The translations under genes and the position numbers were made by a program. The notes under the pieces were generated by a model that saw only the letters and a list, made by a program, of their open reading frames with translations, searched no databases and had not been told where the DNA came from. From Oehlia diaphana (lineage: Eukaryota > Glomeromycota > Glomeromycetes > Glomerales > Glomeraceae), in the NCBI GenBank assembly GCA_003833135.1, contig QZLH01001254.1:25269-36643 (forward strand): DNA of 11,375 nt. The letters are read 5' to 3'. Shown here in pieces: positions 1 through 6,153 of the stretch (position 1 is the first letter of the stretch; every line of letters starts with the position of its first letter).

Positions 1-30
1 AAAAAAAATTTTTTTTTTTTTTTTTTTTTT
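1..30. repeat. A8/T22 homopolymer tract
   Basis: The window opens with eight A followed by twenty-two T. Such a tract can be a retroposed poly(A) tail seen on the other strand or simple low-complexity sequence. Nothing beside it decides between these, and no target-site duplication can be checked because the left side is missing. Confidence 0.8.
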
Positions 31-582
31 GATGGCGGAAAGACGTTACATTGGTTAAATGCAGGTACATGTTTATTACATTTTAAATAATATGAAGTTA
101 TTGGTTAAAAAATTTTGTAACACATTTTACACACGTTATACGTTGCGGTCGTTGCATATTATAAACTTACATAAATTTACATAATCCTACTAAAGTGGTT
201 AGTTTAAAAGGATAACGAATCAGTCGAATCACCTTTGTTAAAAAAGAATCTGATAAATATTATATTGTAAATTAAGCCTTATATAATCTTTTTTTACTTT
301 GAATATATTGCATACATTTTTTTCTTACATGTGAAATTTCATAATTTTTTGTACAACATAACATTACTTTCAATAATACAAAAATCCTTTATCCATATTT
401 GGTTTTCCCGATTTCCCGCGTTATGCGGATAAATCTAAACCCGAATAACCCTCTACTTAATTAGTTTACAATGAATTATATCAAAAATTCAAAAGATTTT
501 AAAATAATGCGTTATCAATTAATAAGTATTAAAATGATTAAAAGTGTCCTCACCTTATCAAAATTATTTTTTTTATTTTTAG
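31..582. other. AT-rich stretch without a recognisable gene
   Basis: No open reading frame of note, RNA gene or clear repeat is seen here. By position the missing exons 1 to 3 of the degraded glycosyltransferase copy 1 should lie in this stretch. No convincing match to exons 1-3 of the intact gene was found, so they are deleted or eroded beyond recognition by eye. The last ~30 bases are a T-rich tract ending in AG, which is the old splice acceptor of exon 4. Confidence 0.6.
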
Positions 583-1723
583 TTACCATAATCTTTACCA
601 CCAAATGTTCAGGTAATTAATTATTTATTATCTTCTTTTTTAATATGCAATTAATAGGAAAATTTCCCATTTATATTAATAGGAAATTGGACCAATAATT
701 TTGTGAAAATATCCGTCACTTAGTGAACTCACTAATTTTTATTAACGGACATGAACGAATCTTATATGGAGCTTTTGGTACGCGTTTTTACGCAAATGCT
801 GATATCATTCGTCGAAGCAATTAATAGGAACATAATTGATGGTGTGATTTGGGTATTTAGCTCAAATATCACAGGATAGCTCTTATTCGATATTATGTTC
901 ACATATTCAAGCTTAATCGATTATAAGGCTGTTCAAATTAATTGTTTGTTTAACGTCCAGGCCTTTTGAAAAAATTAAGGGGGGAGGGGGTTTAAGTTAA
1001 ACAAACCAAATAAATAAACATAGGAAAATTTGTAAATTTCAGGCAAAATTTAAAGGCACTAAATGTTTATTAGCTTTTAAATTTTTTCAAAAATAGAGGG
1101 GGTATTTGCTAATATGTGTTTATTAAATCTCAAATTTTTTAAAAAATAGAGGGGGGTGGGGGTGGACGTTAAACAAATAATCAAGTTGGAACAGCCTAAA
1201 TAATGAACATCCGCATATCCGTATTTTAAAATTTGCACCATAATTCGCCGTACTTAATCAGTAATAACGCTAACACAAAAGTATTTTTAAATCACGGAGG
1301 TGCAGGAAGTACTCTTATACTGGTACCCCATGTGATAAATTATAAACGGCTGATGTAGCATGTGCGTCAAATAGATATACTTTGAACGCTAATGATATCA
1401 TAAATAAAATAGATTTTTTATTATATGACGAAAAAAGTAAAGAAAATTCAAAGAGAATGATTAATAGTAAGAGAAAATATAGAGCTGCTGAATTAATTGA
1501 ATATATATTATATGATAGTAGTCTTAATGAAGGAGTTAATGAAGAATTTTTAAAAGAATGAATTCTTTCTGATTTTAGAACGGGATTCATTAAAAGAAAT
1601 AATCATGACATTTTCGGAGCTTTATTAGGTATTATTCTTGGAATTATTGAAAGAATTTTTTGGATTACAATTAAATCAATTAAATTGATTATAAAAGAAC
1701 TTTTACTTTTATTCAAAAACTAA
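583..1723 (+). pseudogene. UDP-glycosyltransferase pseudogene (copy 1), 3' half only, interrupted by a MITE
   Basis: This is a decayed relative of the intact gene at 2650-4757. Exon 4 (583-612) is preserved with its TTTTTAG acceptor and GTAATT donor but carries a stop (CAA to TAA at its third codon). A 70-bp intron (613-682) leads to exon 5 at 683, which again opens with GAAATTGGACCA but soon meets TGA. A 270-bp element interrupts it at 927-1196. Compared with the intact copy, about 27 bp are lost just before the insertion and about 10 bp after HGGAGST. A further ~40-50 bp, covering the loop with the donor-contacting Asp-Gln, is also gone. From about 1381 the C-terminal frame is open again except for one TGA replacing the Trp of KEW (near 1560). 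It ends with a hydrophobic helix and TAA at 1721-1723. It cannot make an active enzyme. Confidence 0.88.
927..1196. mobile_element. 270-bp MITE-like element with terminal inverted repeats, in pseudogene copy 1
   Basis: The ends are near-perfect inverted repeats: 927-959 (GGCTGTTC...TTTGTTTAACGTCCA) and 1163-1196 in reverse complement, differing by three substitutions and one indel. TAA flanks both sides (924-926 and 1197-1199). The intact paralogue runs straight through this point, which independently shows an insertion. Terminal GG and a 3-bp TWA duplication fit the PIF/Harbinger superfamily; that superfamily call is inference. No transposase is encoded, so it is non-autonomous. Inside are three G-runs on the plus strand (979-990, 1098-1102, 1151-1165) and a 24-bp direct repeat (1079-1102 and 1132-1155) with one mismatch. 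Confidence 0.82.
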
Positions 1724-2440
1724 TTTAAAGTTTATTTATATTTTTTTTATATGTGTTACAGTATGTATAATAAATACTATATAGTTAATAAATTATTTGG
1801 CTTTTCATAACGGATTGTTCGGGATAACAATTAGCCTATCTCTAATAGAATTAGTCTGGATGACCATTATCATATTATGTCTCCAATTTTTCATATTTAA
1901 TTTACAATCATATCAGATCTTTCCCGACAATGATAATGAAAACCCCAGAATCTCCCAGTTAAAGTTGCTTGTATATCTACCCTTTCATCTACGAAAAAAA
2001 ATTTGTGCACCATGTGAACTTAAAAAAAAAATTAATCCTAAATTGGTAATTTGGTATTTGCAACTTACTTTATTGAACGGTTACACGGATATCCCATTTT
2101 GCCGACATGAAAATTAACCGGCTCTATTTACGGAAATTACCCGATTTCCGTCGACGATTTACCGTTTCATATGTTAAATATAATAAATACTATTATTATG
2201 TTTTCAATAAATACATAGGAATAGGAAAATACAAATCACGGTATGATCCACTTCAACCAAAATTATTCTAAAAAAAAGAAGTTTCCTTTACGATTCGTTC
2301 CATTAAGCGTTAGATTATACTACCATTACAGTATGTTCTCAAAAAAAAAAAATATTATTTAAGTGCAAATGAATTTAAATAATTTAATTTAATATTGTTA
2401 ATCAAATACAGTCATCACATGTTCTGTTAAACCTATTTAA
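1724..2440. other. Intergenic stretch between copy 1 and the intact gene; no supported gene
   Basis: An AATAAA at 1769-1774 could be the old polyadenylation signal of copy 1. A 106-codon plus-strand frame at 1797-2117 has no ATG near its start and no recognisable domain, so it is not called. Bases 1832-1859 nearly match 6503-6530. A short inverted repeat, ACGGAAAT/ATTTCCGT (2130-2137 and 2144-2151), can form an 8-bp stem. The rest is AT-rich and featureless. Confidence 0.55.
1832..1859. repeat. 28-bp repeat downstream of copy 1, also found at 6503
   Basis: The sequence beginning TAGCCTATCTCTAATAGAAT matches 6503-6530 with two differences in 28 bases. Both lie downstream of degraded glycosyltransferase copies (1 and 3), which suggests that the duplicated unit included some 3' flank. 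Read on the minus strand, both copies encode QTNSIRDRL in an open frame, so a small shared coding fragment is an alternative. Confidence 0.7.
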
Positions 2441-2449
2441 GTCTAGCTT

Positions 2450-2550
2450 CGGTAACTTCGGTCCGATAAAAACCGAAAATCCGGTTATACCATAATATTT
2501 CTATATTTTAAAACTAAAGGTGATATTCGGAATATTTGATCAACCGAATA
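2450..2550. promoter_or_regulatory. Cluster of CGG/CCG half-sites upstream of the glycosyltransferase
   Basis: In otherwise AT-only DNA, 100-200 bp before the start codon, CGG occurs at 2450, 2459 and 2528, and CCG at 2463, 2473, 2481 and 2544. The last pair is a 7-bp inverted repeat, TATTCGG (2524-2530) and CCGAATA (2544-2550), with CGG and CCG 13 bases apart. Fungal Zn2Cys6 activators bind paired CGG triplets with set spacing, so this could be an operator. That is inference from pattern only. Confidence 0.3.
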
Positions 2551-2565
2551 ATTATTTCGAATCAG

Positions 2566-2573
2566 TATAAAAA
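2566..2573 (+). promoter_or_regulatory. TATA-like box of the glycosyltransferase gene
   Basis: TATAAAAA lies 77 bp upstream of the ATG at 2650, a normal distance for a fungal core promoter with a short leader. TATA-like strings are frequent in DNA this AT-rich, so position is the main support. Confidence 0.4.
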
Positions 2574-2649
2574 TAAAATAATATAAATAAAGCAATAATT
2601 TACCTTTATAATTCGATCCGATATCAGTTCGATCAGTTTAAACATCAAA

Positions 2650-4757
2650 ATGATTAACAAAAATCTTATTTTCTTATTATCAGTATTCTTTCTATTATCA
2701 AATCGAGTCCACGTTAATGCTGTGGCGCAAGATTATGTTCCTAGAAATGTTGATATAGAGCGTTCTCCTAAAAATATTTTGGTCGGTTCTTACGCTGGAG
2801 GAAGAAGTCATCTTAAACCAATGTTGGATGTCGCTGCTATATTGATTGAAAGAGGTCACAATGTAAGGTTTCTTTCTTTTTATACTACGTATTTTTAATT
2901 TGATCATCGTTAAAGTTTCCAAACTTACTCCTATTTTATATTCTTGATGCAATAGGTAATATTATTAACATCAGGAAATTATGAACCATCATCAGAGTAC
3001 CCAGGTCTAAAACAAATCACGTTAGGACCTAAATTGTCTGTCAGACAAAGTAAAATAAATATTCATGAAGACTTTGATTATAGAAAAATGGCACAATTTA
3101 GAGAATTGACTACGGCTGCCTACGGCAAAACTTATGAAAAATTTAATAATGTTGCTAAAGAATATAATATTGATCTATTCTTTTGTGACGCTATGGTTAA
3201 TGAAGCTTGCATAGATGTTGCTCATAATCTAAATAAACCTGTTGTTGCTTGGTCTTCGTTTCTTCAATGTAATTATAAATAATCAAATTTTCTTTCTTTT
3301 TATTAAGAGTAAAAAATCGCATATTAATAAAAAAAAAATATATTTTCAATTGTATAGTTGTGGATCATAAACCATATAAATCTGATCCAATGTTCGGCTG
3401 CAACATTTCATTTGAAAATGAATCATTTTTTGAGCGGTTTAGGTGTACTTTAATACAACCTTTACAAATAGCTTATGCGTTTGCATCTATTGAGCGTCAA
3501 TTAAATGACGCAAGAAATCAAATGAATATAAATTCAGCATCGCGAAAAGGGCTAAAATTCAACTTAGCTTTGATTGATAATTTTTTCGGTTTTGAGGTAA
3601 TTCTTATTATAATAAATACAATAATATGATAATTAGTTTAACTAGATAATTTATTTCTCATATAAAAAATGATTTTTTTTATTTATCTTAGTTACCACAA
3701 CCTTTACCACCAAATGTTCAGGTAATTAATGACTCATTTTTTAGTATATCCGTTAAATTCATCTACAACAGAAATCCGAGGATATTCAAGAATTTATCCT
3801 TCGGATTATGATAATACTGATGAAAATTCCCACAGCGATGATTAATGGATTGTATATGAAGTTTCACAAAATTATAAAGAATTAACTTTCCTCATTCTTT
3901 CAAATTAATAGGAAATTGGACCAGTATTATCGGAAGAATATCCCCCACTTACGCCTGAACTCACTAATTTTATTGATAAACATGAACGCGTCTTATATAT
4001 AGCTTTTGGTACGCGTGTCTACGCAATAACTGAACTCAATGACAAACTTACGCAAGCATTTGTTGAAGCAATCAACAATAAAATAATTGACGGTGTAGTT
4101 TGGGCATTATCTGAGACATCAAAAGATGATTTCAGTCCAACATTAAGCTTAACCGATGGTACACAAGTTCAAACTTTACCAATCTTAAATAATAAGCATC
4201 CACATATTCATGTTACAAAGTTTGCACCACAATTTGCTGTACTTAATCACACTAATACGAAATTATTTTTTAGTCATGGAGGCGCAGGAAGTACTCATGA
4301 ATCTCTTTATACTGGTACTCCTATGTTAGTGTTACCTTTTGGTGGTGATCAGATGGGTAACGCTCAAAGATTAGAAACAGCCGGTATAGCATTATCATTA
4401 TATAAAAATTCTTTGGATGTCAATGATATTTTAAATAAAATCGATTTCTTATTAAAAGATGAACATATAAAGAAAAATTCAAAGAGAATGAAATATCTAG
4501 CTAGAATCAATAGTAATAGAAAATATAGAGCAGCCGATTTAATTGAATATGTATTATATAGTAGTGATTTAGATGAATATTTAGGTGATGCCTTTTTAAA
4601 AGAATGGATTCCTGCTGAATCTAGAATGGGGTTTATTAAAGCAAATAATCTTGACGTTTATGGAGCTTTATTAGGTATCATTCTTACACTTATTGGAATT
4701 ACATTCAAATTGATTAGTAATACTTTGTCTAATAGAAAAAAATCAAAGAAAGAATAA
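2650..4757 (+). CDS. UDP-glycosyltransferase (GT1 family), five exons, 546 residues
   Basis: Transfers a sugar from a UDP-sugar to an unknown acceptor, probably a lipid or other small molecule, on the lumenal side of the ER. Exons are 2650-2862, 2956-3268, 3358-3596, 3692-3721 and 3912-4757. Every intron starts GTAA and ends TAG, and the 1641 bp join in one frame. The ATG is the first in frame; a TAA lies upstream near 2593 and A sits at -3. Residues 1-24 form a signal peptide with likely cleavage after VNA. GGRSH (His54) and CDAM (Asp149) fit the catalytic His-Asp pair. The C-terminal domain begins near FGT (297-299). The UDP-sugar signature has APQ (370-372), HGGAGS (387-392) and GGDQMGNAQ (409-417). 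One membrane helix (about 515-532) is followed by a basic tail ending KSKKE, a KxKxx ER-retrieval pattern. Length is normal for membrane-anchored UGTs. Family membership is certain; the sugar and acceptor cannot be read from sequence. Confidence 0.95.
3692..3721 (+). other. 30-bp microexon (exon 4) of the glycosyltransferase
   Basis: This exon encodes just ten residues, LPQPLPPNVQ, between an acceptor (TCTTAG) and a donor (GTAATT). It bridges FGFE at the end of exon 3 and EIGPVL at the start of exon 5, a linker between the two domains. Both introns beside it are phase 0, so skipping it would keep the frame and remove ten residues. Copy 1 preserves the same exon with both splice sites at 583-612, which supports the boundaries. 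Confidence 0.88.
3722..3911 (+). other. Intron 4, enlarged, with an internal hairpin
   Basis: The intron is 190 bp, against 89-95 bp for the other three and 70 bp for the same intron in copy 1. The extra ~120 bp are less AT-rich than neighbouring introns. They hold an inverted repeat, ATCCGAGGATA (3774-3784) with TATCCTTCGGAT (3795-3806), which pairs with one unpaired base. A codon-like frame with one TAA runs through it, so it may be inserted sequence. Confidence 0.7.
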
Positions 4758-5456
4758 TTATTTTAATTTTCGCTTTATATATATATACACGAATCATTTT
4801 TTTCTATATTATAATTTTTTTATAAATTTATTATCAGTTATTGAATAAAAAAGATTAACACATTACCAAATTTTAAATTGAAAAAAAATTCTTATTTTTT
4901 TTTTAAATACATATGTAAATAGTAATTTGTTGATTTCATTATAAATTTTACGTACCGTATTATCAAAGAATGATAGAGATACAATAGTTTTAAAATATTC
5001 TTTTATCTGCGGCACAAATACTATCGGAAAAGTGACTTGAGATTTTCTTAATATTTTTGCGTGATTTTTTTTTTCGATGATTACCAGAATGTTTAACAAG
5101 CTTTCAAGTAAACGGTAAAATTAGAACTATAAATCTAATAAAGTGTTAACATTATTTTGATTATTAACTATAAGTAACCGAGAATTGAATGTCTTACACA
5201 TTAATTTTATTCATGCTCATCTTGATTTTGAGGCAAAAGTAAATCTCATTAAATTTATTTGGCCGCCACCCTATAAAAAAAAATTCTGGATAAATGATCA
5301 TTTTTGAGTTTAGAAACTCAGACACGTGATCATTTTCTGAAAAATTTTTTTAAGGCTACTTCCGTAGCAATTGTATTTCTTCGCGTCTGAATAGAATGTG
5401 AAATAGAAATGTGCGCAAAATTTTCATTATGTGGGTCAAAGTACTTATTTTTCTAG
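4758..5456. other. Intergenic stretch between the intact gene and copy 3
   Basis: The first ~100 bases are presumably the 3' UTR of the intact gene. No gene is supported beyond that; a minus-strand frame at 4863-5099 has no ATG start and no recognised domain. A small stem, TGAGTTT (5305-5311) with AAACTCA (5314-5320), sits between two TGATCA palindromes (5295-5300 and 5328-5333). It may be the core of an old foldback element. A second short stem, GCTAC/GTAGC, occurs near 5355-5368. Confidence 0.5.
4844..4849 (+). terminator. Candidate polyadenylation signal
   Basis: AATAAA lies 87 bases after the stop codon of the glycosyltransferase, followed by A-rich sequence. Position suits a fungal 3' UTR, but the hexamer is common in AT-rich DNA. 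Confidence 0.45.
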
Positions 5457-5716
5457 GAGGAACTGTGATATCAAAGAATATATTTACGCCCGAAATCGCT
5501 AATTTTTAAATTTGAATTGGACGTGTTTTTACTTAAATTTTATAAATTATTTAACGAAAAAAAAAAAAATAATAAAAACATTATCGATAATGTAGTCTTG
5601 GCATTAATTTAGACATCAAGAATAATTATTCCTCGACATTAAATCTAACTGGTAATTGAAGATATCATATCGGCTGGTTGGAAAAATCAATATTTTATGG
5701 ATATTGTATGTGTTGT

Positions 5717-5761
5717 ATTTATATTGGTTAACGTTACTTCGTGACGTTCACCAATATAAAT
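5717..5761. repeat. Long hairpin: 21-bp arms, 3-base loop
   Basis: ATTTATATTGGTTAACGTTAC (5717-5737), loop TTC, then the reverse complement at 5741-5761, with 19 of 21 positions paired. It lies inside the DNA separating the two fragments of pseudogene copy 3, immediately left of the small inverted-repeat element. It may be part of the same insertion or a separate foldback element. Confidence 0.85.
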
Positions 5762-5771
5762 AGCACCGTAC

Positions 5772-5943
5772 ATTATCGTACGGCTATTGCAGATCATGCT
5801 CAAATAAACTATCAATATTCGATATTGTACGCAAATAAACTATCGATATTCAATATTGTACGCAAATAAATTATTGAATATTGTAAGATAATGAAATATC
5901 GGTCAAATAAAATCAGCATGATCCTATAGGACCGTGCGATAAT
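5772..5943. mobile_element. 172-bp inverted-repeat element with internal ~31-bp tandem repeats (MITE-like)
   Basis: Inverted ends at 5772-5800 and 5915-5943 share TTATCG-ACGG on the outside and GATCATGCT on the inside, with a divergent middle. Between them a unit beginning CAAATAAACTATC and ending CAATATTGTACG occurs twice (5801-5831, 5832-5862), with a shorter third copy from 5863. Each unit is itself nearly palindromic around CGATATT. It sits between the two fragments of pseudogene copy 3, so insertion is likely. No clear target duplication is seen and no protein is encoded. Confidence 0.6.
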
Positions 5944-6153
5944 TAATTTCAGTTGATGGGTTCATTATATAGTTGAAGGTTACTTATTGTCATTAGCATA
6001 TAAAATTATGGGAAGCTTTTCTGATCATCCGATATGTATTATTATATGGTAGTAGTCTTAATGAAGGCGTTAATGATGAATTTTTTTCAAAAAAATGCTT
6101 TAGGATGGGATTCATTAAAGGAATAATTAGATGTTTAGGGAGCTTTTTCGGTA

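Larger units (their letters stand above)
5457..6153 (+). pseudogene. UDP-glycosyltransferase pseudogene (copy 3), two exon-5 fragments
   Basis: Only pieces of the last exon remain. The first, 5457-5655, starts after a TTTTCTAG acceptor. It follows the intact exon 5 from its beginning (stretches such as AAGAATAT, TTACGCCCGAA and GCTAATTTTT) to ACATTAAATCTAACTGG. An A-rich gap and many small indels interrupt it. The second, 6031-6153, matches the C-terminal part and reads SSLNEGVN in one frame, which resembles copy 1 more than the intact gene. About 375 bp of unrelated palindromic DNA separate them, and the HGG/DQ signature region is missing. It cannot encode an enzyme. No counterpart of exons 1-4 is visible upstream. 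Confidence 0.75.

Noticed and set aside
1315..1590. Minus-strand 91-codon frame
   Set aside because: It is the antisense shadow of the open C-terminal part of pseudogene copy 1 and has no recognisable domain.
1797..2117. Plus-strand 106-codon frame
   Set aside because: It starts at TTG with no early ATG, shows no domain or splice context, and is preceded by the decayed gene's 3' flank. The composition looks like chance in AT-rich DNA.
2698..2952. Minus-strand 84-codon frame
   Set aside because: It lies opposite exon 1 and intron 1 of the intact glycosyltransferase, which explains the open frame.
4863..5099. Minus-strand 78-codon frame
   Set aside because: No ATG exists in this frame back to its upstream stop, and no family is recognised. 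It could be a relic of something, but nothing supports a call.
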